From Sipunculus nudus (lineage: Eukaryota > Annelida > Sipuncula > Golfingiida > Sipunculidae), in the NCBI GenBank assembly GCA_026874595.1, contig CM049306.1, forward strand, positions 37,714,019-37,778,018: DNA of 64,000 nt, read 5' to 3'. Position 1 is the first letter of the stretch. The number at the start of each line of letters is the position of its first letter. Under the pieces are notes generated by a model. That model was not told the origin of the DNA. It saw only the letters and a list, made by a program, of their open reading frames with translations, and did not search any database. A program made the translations under genes and the position numbers. Positions 1-11,448 of this stretch are shown here, in pieces.

Positions 1-3000
1 CACTCATTAAACATACAGTAAATCAGATAACTGTTTGTTTATTCTTATGTGAAACTGAGCAGGGTTAACATATGAGCCAGGCTGAAATGTATTTTACCAG
101 GCCCAGTGGGTAATACCTGAATTAAGAGTATTTCACCCACCTTTTGCCTGTGTTTTATCCAGGGTTTTGACCAGTTTATTACCTAAGCTGTTTCTCATGT
201 TTATTTGCTGTTCATAAAAATCACAGATAAGTCACTGTAAGGGATTTCTGTGATGTTTAATTAAATCAATAAAGATACATTCTCAGATCTGTAAGACTGA
301 ATAAATTCTGTTTAGAGAGAAAAAAATGACACACATTGGCTATGTTTACTTGCACACCTGTAGAACTGTATAAAGGTGAATTGGAAACCGTAGGTTCGTA
401 TGCTGGGATGGAAACTTGTATTGAACCAAAATGAACTAACTGCATAAATAAATGTTTATAATTATATATTATCACAAATGTTTATTAACCTTTAACAATA
501 AGACGATCCTGTCAGTTTATTCAGTTATCACAATGGTACCACTCAACTAACTGTGGACATAGCCGTGACAACCTGTCTCAGTAGGCAATGATAATTGGGC
601 TGGTACAAGCAATATAGAGGAATGCATGGCAGTGGTCTTCCATCATGTTTCATTCATATTGTGGTAAATGGCCCATAATCTTAAAATTATCATTTATGCT
701 ACAAATGATGAATTAACACAAGAGGATACATGTGAACTCACTCTCTATGGTAACATTTCCGATATCAAGTACAAGTTAGCTTCGTCTTGTTACTTGTGCC
801 AGCCAGGCCTGTATTCATGCGGTCAGAAATTCAACAAATATGTGGAGGGGTTTACCAATTTTCTGAGTTAAAACGGAACTTTTCTTGCATGTGTTTGGTG
901 TAGTTAGAAATTACACTAAAAATGCTAAGTTTACCTGAAGGCCATGAGGCGTTGTCAAAAATGACGAATTAATACCATCCTCATGGGGCCTTTAAATGCG
1001 TTCCTCAGACCTAGATATACATAAAGGCACTCTGACAGCCAGTCTTCTGGTCATAATATTAGAGGGCCAATATCATCATCTGTGATATGGCACTACACAT
1101 GGTCAGGGCATGAAACTTTAGATCATACTGTCTGCCCTGATACCTGAAGGGATGGAACATCAATGCCATTCATCAGAGTACATCATCAGACTCAGAAACT
1201 GAATCATTATATAACCACCATAATTAACTGGTTCCAAAGGTGCAAATGATAATAACACTGTAATTGGTGAAAATGAAACCTTGCTTATTAATTAAATTGT
1301 TGTTTCTACAGGTCTTTATTTATATTATAATATATTAATATATATATATTATATGTCCCTGAATATGTAACCTGGTATCCAATTATTGGATTTGCTGCTA
1401 AAATATATATGAAGATATGGTGCAAGGTCTATGTGTACACTTCACAAGGCCACCTGCATTAAAATAAAGCCTTTGTTCAGCTTGCCTACTAACTGTATGC
1501 AGTTGTTTTGACTGGTGTCAGTGATTGAAAGTAGAATTTATAACCCCAGTTACATATGGTAAGGGAGGGCTTAATCTGAGAGCCAGCTGGGGCTGTCTCT
1601 GTGATGTAGTGACCTGTCTTCCATTTCGGGTCACATTCCAAAATAAGTGTCTCACAGGTTGTATGAATCTGCTTGTGGCTCATTGCTGTTGTATGGCTAT
1701 GAGTCAAGTATCACTGTATGACTATGAAAGAAAAGTCTTGAGGCATAGATCTCTCTTATGACAAATAAATACACTTAGAAAGATGCATTTATTCAGGGAA
1801 TTTGTGATATTACCAGTTAATGGCAGGGTTTAGGTGTCATTTATTTGCATAAATGATTTATTTTTGTGAATTTTCTGGATTTTAGTCCTCTGTAAATATT
1901 CCTGACTGCATCCATTCCAAAAGTTATCAGAGTATATATGTGTGGTTTTAGAAAAATGTTCATGTCTTAGTTCACATGCCTTTACAAAGACACCTGCTAC
2001 CCCCTGAATTTCATGGTGCTGTTTGTAATAAACTAAGTGCACCGCAGTCCTTAAAATATTTTTAAATTTTGGAATACTTTTGATTGATGTTAGTGTCAGG
2101 GATTATCATAATTCTAGAGGGGAACTAAAATTATGGACAAGTCTCTTTGGGACTTTGGATATTATTAGAATAAGCTATCTGTAAATATATTTCTTCAAAT
2201 TATCAAAAACTTTTATCAGGTTTAACTAAAGTAGTACATCTTGATTAAAATTATGTCAGTTCTTTCTGGAATGGATAGTTTGAAAAAAGATTGACACTCT
2301 TGCTTGTTCATTTTGATTTTATCTGATCTTATGGCTTTGAGGGACATTCTTTACACACACACATACACATATATAAAATGATTGAATATGTTTTTTTTGC
2401 TGAACACTGGTACTGATGAGGCCATCATGAGGGGTCTGGCATCATACAAGCTTTATTTATTTTTAGAATTTATTGGTTTCAAATTTTTCTCTTCTTTCTT
2501 TATAAGCAGTGTGGGATGCTACAAAAGTTGTATATATTTTGTTTTTAGATATTCCTAATAAATCTGGACATCAATGATTTGTTCATTCCCAGTTCATGCA
2601 ATGCTGTTTGCCTCATTTTGATGGTTCTCAGTCTAATTACAGAAGGGTGTTGCTCCAAGAAAGTCAACCATAAATTTATGTTTTAGTTTAGAGCCACAAC
2701 CCCTTTCAGTTAGCCTTGTTGGAATACCAGAATCCTTGGATATTCATGGAAGCCATTACATGTTTGTGCTACAGGTTTACAGATGGGTTTGTGCATATTG
2801 TTTTGTCCCAGTGGGACATGGGAGCCACCCTGTGAACCAATTTAAGTATACAGCTCCAGTCTCTGTGGAATACCTAATTAACTTAATGAGGCTATTTCAT
2901 CAAATTCATTGCATTGTTCAAATGAAGAAATTAGATTTTTGATTAGTCTAAGCACTAGTTAAGCTCAATATTTGATTGGCTAGGATTCTATGGTTAGTAC

Positions 3001-3714
3001 AAGGAATTGGTGGTAAAATTATGTTCAATGATTGAAAGAAAATTATCAATTGGGTGTTTTATCTAACATCTGTATAATCCTGAACCTGCTGTATAGAATT
3101 ATACCTAAAATATTGACAGAGTGAATATCGTCTGACTTGAACTTGATGTATTGCTGACAGGTTGTGCTAATGGCCAGGTTGTTGACACTTATTTGCTGCA
3201 CATGGTTCAGTTTCAATGGTGTTCACTGCTTTGGGTCACATTTTACTTATATCTCTGACAAGATAAGAATATTTTTTATTCTGGATAATAAAACCATTTT
3301 GTATATGCATACATAATTGAGTAAATTGACTAATTGTTTATTACTTGCAAGTATTAAACTGATGTAATTCAAAGAAATACTCCCAAAAATGTTATACCAC
3401 AATGATGCGTTGACCTTGCATGATAGCTGCAGGCAGGTTTTCTGAAACAGCTTTGTTGATTTAGATTCTGGTATTTAAACATTATTAAGTACATCTCACC
3501 AATGGGTGCTTATCCTTTTTTTTAATATTTTATTTTCAAGGAGAGTTTATTTTGGAAAGTTAAGCTTGCATTGATTGAATGAGGTGTTCAGAAAATTTAC
3601 AAAAAAAAACCCTAGAGAGTAAATGTAATTGATTGTTTATGCAGTGACAGAGTTAAATACAGCTGCATGTCTTATGCATAAACAGTCTTGTGTGAGAGAT
3701 GCTGGTTTTGTATA
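1..3714. other. Non-coding, no gene recognised
   Basis: AT-rich sequence with only short chance ORFs. It holds an AT-rich microsatellite-like patch near 1320-1350, an ACACAC run near 2356, and a motif at about 939-965 (ATGAGGCGTTGTCAAAAATG) that reappears inverted near 7107. No PDZ-like exon with splice sites is seen. If the MAGI start exon lies to the left, this is intron 1. Confidence 0.6.
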
Positions 3715-3820
3715 CAGGAAAACCTTGTTGTCGCATGCTCGCTGATACCAAACAACCATTTTTTGCTGAAGGTTCACGTTAGGAGTTGGAAGTTAAATTA
3801 TTACTGTATAAACCCTACCA
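3715..3820 (+). mobile_element. Diverged copy of Tigger/pogo-like MITE (truncated)
   Basis: Starts TA-CAGGAAAACCTTGTTGTCGC, like the right-hand TIR of the 9941-10108 MITE (CAGTGAAAACCTTGTTGTGTC when reversed), and shares an internal block around AGTTAAATTATTAC with it. The right TIR is not recognisable, so the copy looks 3'-truncated or heavily diverged. Confidence 0.5.
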
Positions 3821-5885
3821 GTGATGGACCTTGAATAAGACAAAGATTTATCCTATGTATTGGAACAATTAGATTTAACTGTATTTTGATTAAAATATTT
3901 CAAATTGCTTGAAGAAATTCAATTAATGGTGCTGTTCTTAAATAAATGCTTGTTAATCATATTATAATTTGTTGACCATTTGTTCTAATACCAGGCACCT
4001 CAGTATTGAACCTTGTCATATATATCTACGTTCCATGTTAGCATTGTCAGTTTGAATTAAAACACTGTCGAATTTGCAGGATCCAGTTATAACTATATAG
4101 TTCTCAGCATTTGGCTTTTGATTTCTCTTATTTGCAGGAAATATATATTTGAATGGAAAATATGCTGACTTGATCTGTCCTTGCATGTTTTCAAAGGGAA
4201 AAAAAAAAACCCACCTCAAACATGAAAGTATGCACAAACTTTCAGTGCAACACTCATTGTTCTAGCAATTGTTTGTAGCCAGTAATAATATATGCTTTTC
4301 TGATCCTTTCAATAAGCTGGCCCATTGTAAATGACTAGATAAGTAGGGTTTGAATTTTCTCAATACGTCTCACATGACCAAGTAAATTATTACTAGCCTG
4401 TTAAAGCTTTGTAATGAGATAACTTGATTATTTATGTAGCATTTTTTCTTCTGAAACAATGTGTCTGGAAACCCAGCATTTCCTTTTGTTGAAGCTATAT
4501 TGAGCATGACATTACGCATCGCAGCCTCTCAAGAACTAAATCACTCTCTGAATGTCTTCCAATGCTGATATGTCCTGAGTTTGTGTTACAAGTTTGACAT
4601 TAGTATACACATCATTTCAGGAAATTGCCCAGTTGGTGGATGGAATTACCTTTATCCAATCCACTTCAAGATCATGATCCTTATGTTGCATAAAAAGCAA
4701 CAATTGTGTCCCACTGTTTCATAAAACAAAAAAATAAGAAATGTTATTTAATCTCCATGACCATCGTCTCTTGAAATGATGCTGTATGGTTGCCATGTCG
4801 TTTGCTTTTTTTTCAGAATCCAGCATCTCCAGACCATCTAAATCACCTTCTCTCGTAACTGGGCATGTGCAGTCCCAATATGAACAATATTGCCAGCCTG
4901 GCTCTAAGTAACACAGCTTGTTTGACAGGCTTCCTTGCCTGAGATGAAGCACCTATATTTAAAATAGGAAAATCATTTTGGATAAGTTATTCCCTTCTGC
5001 CAGTGGCTGAGTGGTGCATGGTGATTTCCTTCTGTTTTACTAGAACTGTTTTCAGATCTTTATTATTCTGGCAATTAACGTAAATATGTTCCTCATTTAT
5101 GCAAAACAATATCCAAGCCAGCCTTATTAACTCTGTTTGACCCTGCTTGAAAATGGCATAGGTGTGTAATTTACTTATAGCTTACTCTCCACCTTGATCA
5201 AGGTTTGAAATTTTCAGGAACACACAGACCAGAGGCTTGCATTTTCAGACCCAGGCCAGGTCTTGAAAAGAAGCATCCACAGCATTCATGTATAAATCCA
5301 TCTGTGTTGAGTATTCATTAGTCATCCATGGCCTGCAGCTAGTGTACATTCTTAATTTGAGGAATATAGACATATTTTGAAAACTATTGCCATTTTAAAT
5401 TTTCTATCTGCAAAATAGAAACCAATGTCCAGAAATTTATTCTTGTTTACCGTACTTCAGTAGTTTGACCTCCTTTCTCAAACAGCAGTAAAACTATTGC
5501 ATTAATCAATATTCAGGCACAGGTGTTACAAGTTTCTCTGTGCTTGCAACTTGTTTTATGTTTTTATAAACTTCATCTTGCTTTCTGTCTTTTACTGAAA
5601 CATGCCAAATGTAATGAAAGTGACAATTGGGTAGGCCTGTAAATTTTCTTGTGGGACTGTGAACTCTCAGATTTGCTAGTCATGCTTACCTGCAACTTTC
5701 CAAACAATTTTCCATCCCTACAGATGAAGAATTTGTTTACTTTTGTCTGGATCTAATCTCTTTAACTGCTTAGTTGAAACTTGAGCTGTAGCAAGAGGCC
5801 AAGGCTTTCATCATGGTAAGTTTCATGATTAAGTGACATAGTCAATCCAGAATATTTTCAGTTAAATTACTAAATTAAATTCCAA
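3821..5885. other. Non-coding, nothing recognised
   Basis: AT-rich sequence with no long ORF, no clear repeat and no RNA gene. A poly-A run sits near 4200. Confidence 0.55.
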
Positions 5886-6213
5886 GTGCTGTGTTAGTAA
5901 ACACAGCACATGTGCCCATATTGACAAACAGAAAATACGTTACTTGAGGTGGTTGATTTTGTGCTGGCACCAAAAGTTGTCACTTGCAGATATCTGGTGC
6001 ATTTGATTTGCTGCCAGGTGTTTTTGCTAGACATGGTTGTATTACATTAGCTCAATAGGATCAGTGTTCATGGGGGGCATTTTTTAGACATTTATATATA
6101 TGTAAGCAAAACTATCTTGTGGTCCAAGGAATTGGTGCTTTTTTGCTAATATTTGTAAATGGTGCATAAAATTATTTATATTTAATACATGTCAGATATT
6201 GAAAGGCCCTTTT
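5886..6213 (+). repeat. Dispersed repeat R1, copy 1
   Basis: Begins near TTAGTAAACAC and continues with ATTGACAAACAG, TGAGGTGGTTGATT and ATTTGCTG blocks, then GTCAGATATTGAAAGGCCC. The same ordered blocks recur near 28045 and, in part, near 34185 and 16095. No TIRs, tail or coding potential seen; class unknown. Confidence 0.55.
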
Positions 6214-7721
6214 AAAATAGGTAGACTGGTCAGTCTTGCTGTATGCGCTGTTGTCTAAGGAACTGCTGGGGTCACTTGGATGACTGCTGGTGTAATGTTG
6301 GTATCTATTTATATATTGAGCCATGCGGGGTATATTGTCATGGTTTCTCACAAGGCCTTGAAAATTTAGGTCCTGCAAGCATAGTTTCTATAAAATAACC
6401 AGTTAAATATATATATTTCAAATCGATAGATAAGGGTCAGTGTAATCTTCTGTCTGACAAAAAAAACTTTTATATATTCAAAGTACTTTTCTGGAGCATA
6501 AAACAGGAATACATATATATTTCAGTTAATTAGGGAATTTGAGGCATAAAATTTGTTTTTCTGATTGATGTAAAGAAGTATATTTCAAGTTCTGGTTATA
6601 ATTTTTGCCTAAATAATCATATCAGATGCAATATAACTGCAGTGAACAAATGCTAATAGCTATATAGCTGAGTCAGCCGGTCAGTCTTGCTGGTAGTGAT
6701 GCTGTCCTAGCACTGCCAGATTAGCTGAATCAGTGGTTAGGGCTGCAGAAAGGGGCAAGTCTGACTGGCTGGCTGCATCAGCAACAGGAGACAGATATAT
6801 TGAACATTCCGTAGCGGTAGCACCCAATCCATTCAGCCTTGATGGTCCCATCAGCTTTGCTAAATCACGTGGGGTGCCCTGTCCTGCCTCAAGGATAACA
6901 TTCATATTTATCACTTTGTCAAGAATATTTTGTTTTTATATTCATCCCTCTATCATCCTGCATGTGTTAGACACTCTTGTCACACTGGTAGACACTAGTG
7001 GCATTTCCACCCTCAGATGTAAGAGAGTCTATGGGGATGTCAGTGTGCCTTTTTATAGTTAAATGAGAACAGCATTGTAAAGTTTGATGAGGATGCAAAT
7101 ATTTTTGTCATTTTTGACAACACCTCATGACCTACTGGTATGCTGTCAAGTGCTTTTCCCATAAATCAGACCAATCTTTCACTATGTTTGTGCACTCAAC
7201 AACACCTCCTAGGTGCAAGAAAATTTCGGTATAACCTGGTTTATTGGTAAATATCCCCCTGCAATTTGTTGAATTTCTGATTGCATGAATAGAAGCTTGG
7301 CTTATATGGGTTACTGGAGGATAGTTTACTTTTACGCAACACAGGAAATAATTTGTCACCATTGAGATGGATTTTCACTTTGGTTTATGAATTCACAGTC
7401 ATTGTGTTATGTTTATTCATCACTGGTAGCCTAATGACTAATGTCCAGTATGTCAACTATTTACCTCTGTGTCATAGGATGGATGCCCATTGCAGTGTAT
7501 TTTCTGTATGGATTTTGTCAAGGCTTACCAGGCCAGTATAAATGCCTACTGAGTCGGCACCCACCACCCAGCATTTCCGCTACAGAGACACTTAACTAGC
7601 TCATATATCAATCTGTGTGGTGGGATACTGTTTTGAATAACCCTACCACCATTAGATTCAGTATCATCAGGTCACCATGTAGTTTTTAACATTGCTCAGC
7701 TGAGGTGGACTGGTGAGTGTT
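6214..7721. other. Non-coding, one GC-richer patch
   Basis: Mostly AT-rich. The patch around 6660-6900 has higher GC and is open on both strands (a 109-codon + frame at 6733-7062 and a 77-codon - frame), but the peptides resemble nothing I know and lack obvious splice context. The motif at about 7107-7131 is an inverted partner of the one near 940. Confidence 0.5.
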
Positions 7722-7902
7722 CAGAAGTGGATCCAGGGGGGGTCCAGGGGGTCCGGACTCCCCCCCCCCCCCCTTTTTCATCAGAAGCAACCTTTTTTTA
7801 AGGGTTTCAGACAAAATTTTGCGGCCTGGACCCCCCCTTTTCATGAACTGTTTTTCATTAGTCATTCTGGGTTGGACCCCCTTAATCCTGGATCCGCCCC
7901 TG
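7722..7902. mobile_element. Short hAT-like MITE with G/C runs
   Basis: The terminal inverted repeats are CAGAAGTGGATCCAGG at the left and CCTGGATCCGCCCCTG at the right (reversed CAGGGGCGGATCCAGG), 13 of 16 matching. Total length is 181 bp. The CAGnGGCGGA terminus is typical of hAT elements. Inside are runs of G near 7735 and of 14 C at 7760-7773, and two further inverted GGACCCCC-type blocks. I cannot find a convincing 8-bp target duplication (flanks TGAGTGTT and GTGTTTGC), so the superfamily is an inference. The two overlapping short ORFs here are artefacts. Confidence 0.75.
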
Positions 7903-9940
7903 GTGTTTGCAAAAATTTTATATTCATTATTTTATCCATCAGTTAAATTACTGTCAGACAATGCTTTTGCATAATTAGTAATGAATTACCAAATTTGGTA
8001 CTGTGTAGTTTGATAAATAATGATTTAAATAAGTCTGACTGTTCTGACAGATCTGAAGGATAAATTATATAAAGGTTGATACAAGTGAAATATGAAATTA
8101 TAACTATTAAATTTCATAGAAAATAAATAATTTTCAGGTTATTGTTTAGACTTAATAGTTTAATTAATTATCGTCTTTTAATGCAATATTTAATGTAATA
8201 GAACATCCAATTTAATCCTATGCTAAATGATTTTCCAGTCACAAGATGGTACGGATAAGTGATTTTTTGGAGAAACTGTCATTTATTACATGCTGGGTTG
8301 AATAACATATTTTTTGTTTATTGTTTGGAATAAAAAAAGTGTTTAGAGTTCATAAATAAGATGTGGGAGAATATTTGATTAACAGTTTCTATGGTATGAA
8401 GCACATTTGTATGGAATCAAAACTAAAATATCCTTAAACTAGAATTCTATATTCCAAGGAATGCAAGCCTTTGCTGTGTGTTTGCATTCACTTATTAAGC
8501 CCATATTCCCACAAGTTTGCATGAGTTATTTTTTTAACAAACATACACAAATTGGGATGAACGCATTCACTCTTGGCTGAGGCAATAATTTATTGCTTCA
8601 ACCCTAGAAGGATGTCTGTGAAGTTTTTCTCATGGTCACTGACAGTGACCTTATCATTACAATACTGAGCATGAATAATGCATTACTAAATTTGCAAATT
8701 GCTGTAAGCCATGTATGCTGCCTCAGATTCAGCATCAGCTAGCATCACTGGAGGTCAGAAGTACCGGTATTCACTATTCATCCTCCAGGCAGGGGTTGCC
8801 AAGTATTCAAACACTACTAGCACCCACTTCTACTCCAAGAATTTAAAGCTTCATTTTAGGACCATTCATCTCTCTATTATCAAAGCTTGCCTTCCATAGA
8901 GAAGGTCATGTTGGCTCAGTAGGATCTGACAGACTTTGTAAACATCACTCAGACAAGGTACTTGTTCCTTTATCAGGTATGTAAACTGTGGAGGTGGTAG
9001 AAGCCAAGTCGACCATCACCTACTGAAGATAATGGCCACCCGCGTATGTCATAGGTTGCTTGAGGAAGCCTGTAGGGTCATCATCAGCCACCTCTGTCCA
9101 TTTCTGACACTTATAAGTACTTGATTTATGATGTCTGTTCACCTACAGGTCTGTCACTTGTCGGTTTGTTGAGCATGCTGTTGAATGATCAACTTTAATA
9201 ATGCAGCTTACAGTGATGATGAAGATGAACATGCTGATCATTATAGTGACATTCATAGTGTGACCATACTCAAGTTTTGAATGTTAAGATATAAATAAAT
9301 GTATATGACCAATCCTGCTGACATTTTAATTCATTTAAAATTGGTCAGTAAGACAAAATCTAAAAAAAAAATAAAATTATTAAAGAAAAAATGTAAAATA
9401 ACTAATTAATTGATTTATAATACCCAGGAACCTCTTGTTCTGAGCACCTCTCATTTATGGCCATTTTGGTATTATGGACTCTTGAGGCAGTCCCTTGATA
9501 CACCAGGAAGCACAGGTCATTTATCAATTATGTACCTCACTAACCCGATACCAGCACCTGTCTATCACAGGTACTTTTTTATGAAGCAATTACACGCTGC
9601 ATTTGTTCTATGTATCCTTTTATTTAAACCATTCCTTTGTTAAGCTAGTTTATAGGGTCTCAACACCTTGGCTGGCACAGGGCTAAGAATCAGACCAACA
9701 AGAGTGGGGTGTTGTGGGTTTAAAACTTGGAGTTGGATGCAGAATGCTATACAAAGTGCTCATTGGTCTGTTTACAACTCTTTGCTCTGTGCAAGCCCTG
9801 GTGGTGAACCCTGGAGAATTTAGCTATACAAAGCAGCATTTAGTGTTTAGAAGTATATATAAAGCAGCTATTGTGTGAAGAGAGTATATTACAGATGAAA
9901 CCCCAGTCCCACAAGTGTCTGTAGTCTTGAGAATCAACTA
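7903..9940. other. Non-coding, nothing firmly recognised
   Basis: Very AT-rich to about 8700, then more balanced sequence. A tRNA-like patch at 9665-9725 is too poor to call. No ORF with recognisable product. Confidence 0.5.
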
Positions 9941-10108
9941 CAGCGGAGCCTCATTGTGTCGAACTCGCTTAAGTCGAATACCCAGCTTATGTCTAAGGTA
10001 AAAACTCAATATTCCGGACAACTGTAGTTAAATTATTACCATATATACCCCCTTGTGTTGAAGTTTTCTGAGGGTCCCTTCGACTTCGACACAACAAGGT
10101 TTTCACTG
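9941..10108. mobile_element. Tigger/pogo-like MITE, 168 bp
   Basis: The left end is TA-CAGCGGAGCCTCATTGTGTCGAA. The right end reversed is TA-CAGTGAAAACCTTGTTGTGTCGAA. The ~24-bp imperfect TIRs start with CAG and are flanked by TA on both sides, the TA target-site duplication of Tc1/mariner/pogo transposons. The internal TCGAACTCGCTTAAGTCGAA resembles Tigger termini. There is no coding capacity. Confidence 0.8.
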
Positions 10109-10884
10109 TATATAAGTTTGTCTAAGGGTATGCGTTAAATACTCATGATCACATACCCCTTTCACAAAAAAAAAAAAAACATTTTCAAACGGATTTGGGC
10201 ACCCATTTTGGTGCGTTCACAAGGGCATCCAGGACCAATGCATGTTGTGTCCATTTCACATGTGGTACAGTGTAACAAAAAGCTGAAACAAGATTGCTTG
10301 CCCTGTAACTGAAGTTGCTGCTTGTAAAACTAGGTCCAAACCATTTTAGAGCATTCACATGAAAGTTTGAAAGGTGCCCATTCACCTACAAAAAGATATT
10401 TGTTTGATTTCTGGCTTCCTCTGTGTATATTCAGTCATCACTTGATAATCCGACACCAAATGTAATACCCTAATTTATGTTGAATTGCAAGGCTGTGGGA
10501 TTGTCAAATCAATAATGGTGACGGAGGGTCAAGATACAATGTGACCTAAATGTTTGGAGGACTTGATGGTATTCATTGAATATTTTGTTATAATAAACTA
10601 GGTGTATGATATAGTTATGATTTATGTGAATTAGAAAAAAAAATATCCGTCATGGAGTACTGTTTTATTTTTTATATACATGTCTATATATACAATGCTC
10701 ATCAAGATTGACGACCTATGCATATTCTTTTATTATGAGATTATATTTATGAACAAACATTCACTAAATATATATAATAAATAAACCAGCGGTTGATCTA
10801 CTGAGTTCATGTATGTCTAAAGAATGCAAGCATATCTGTCTGGTATCTGGTTCTTTTATTTTGATTTTCACTGACTTTTCTTAG
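10109..10884. other. Non-coding
   Basis: A poly-A run near 10167 is followed by sequence open on the minus strand (66 codons) with no recognisable product. The CCCCTTTCACAA motif near 10156 recurs inverted near 16420; it may mark a further, unclassified repeat. Confidence 0.4.
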
Positions 10885-11448
10885 CAGTCCGCGGTCGGCA
10901 TCAGTGTCCCCTACAGCGAAGCCCTGCTACTCCATATACCGTAGCCCTGTGTCCATTTCCCCAATGGTGTCTCTGGGAGTTACTGGTTTAGGAGGATCAT
11001 CATTGACACAATATCAGCGGCCATCTGCATTACTTCCGTGGGCTCCATGTTGTCCAATGTGAGGTATTCCTCCGCGGTCACGTTGTCAGCGCTGTTGAGT
11101 GCCTCGATAAGGTTCCTGATCTCGTTTCCCACCTAAGCGTGTTCCACACACGGAGAGGTTCATGTCTGCCACATACAGATCCAAAATGACTTAATTAGTG
11201 AGCCATATTGATTCAATAATTGGCTCAAGTGTACGGTTAGAACAATACGCATCGCTGGATTTCACGCCTTTTTGATCAGGGTGCTGTGTGCACGAGCCTG
11301 ACGACTGACATCAAAGGAAAATATACCATTCGGATTGTAAGGTCAGAAAATACGTTGGTATCCTTGTTTGTGTGGGGAACTTTCATGTCGGAATCGGAAT
11401 CCAAGGCTGTTGGTTTGTCAAGGGTTATTTCTATGGGTTCCGTTCGTT
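10885..11448 (-). mobile_element. Relic of a Tigger/CENPB-like DNA transposon, 3' part (minus strand)
   Basis: An abruptly GC- and CpG-richer block in AT-rich surroundings. It contains the transposase C-terminus at 10980-11132. A possible left terminus is CAGTCCGCGGTCGG at 10885. The 12-mer TTCGGATTGTAA at 11329-11340 reappears at 16064-16075, just before a CAG-type terminus (reversed TACAGTCGCGACCC) ending at 16088. This suggests the element continues there and is split by the F3/F2 composite inserted at 11449-16036. Boundaries are uncertain. Confidence 0.4.
10980..11132 (-). pseudogene. C-terminal fragment of a DDE (Tigger/jerky/CENPB-like) transposase
   Basis: On the minus strand 50 codons and a stop read NEIRNLIEALNSADNVTAEE, then YLTLDNMEPTEVMQMAAD, then IVSMMILLNQ-stop. 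The base composition is coding-like (GC-rich). An acidic tail with an AEEY block followed by DxxxPTEV and a hydrophobic end resembles the C-terminus of Tigger/pogo DDE_1 transposases as I remember that family. An in-frame TAG lies immediately upstream and the catalytic core is not recognisable further upstream, so this is a dead remnant. The family call is tentative; the coding-like character is clearer than the identity. Confidence 0.4.

Noticed and set aside
6681-7062. Opposed ORFs in a GC-richer patch (109 codons on +)
   Set aside because: Peptides not recognisable; no coding evidence beyond openness.
8925-8960. GTTGGCTCAGTAGGATCTGAC resembling a tRNA A box
   Set aside because: No B box at the right distance.
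9665-9725. tRNA- or SINE-like head (TTGGCTGGCACAGGG ... GTGGGTTTAAAACTTGG)
   Set aside because: The A box is poor, the B box is degenerate, no cloverleaf is evident and there is no match to the SINE body seen elsewhere.
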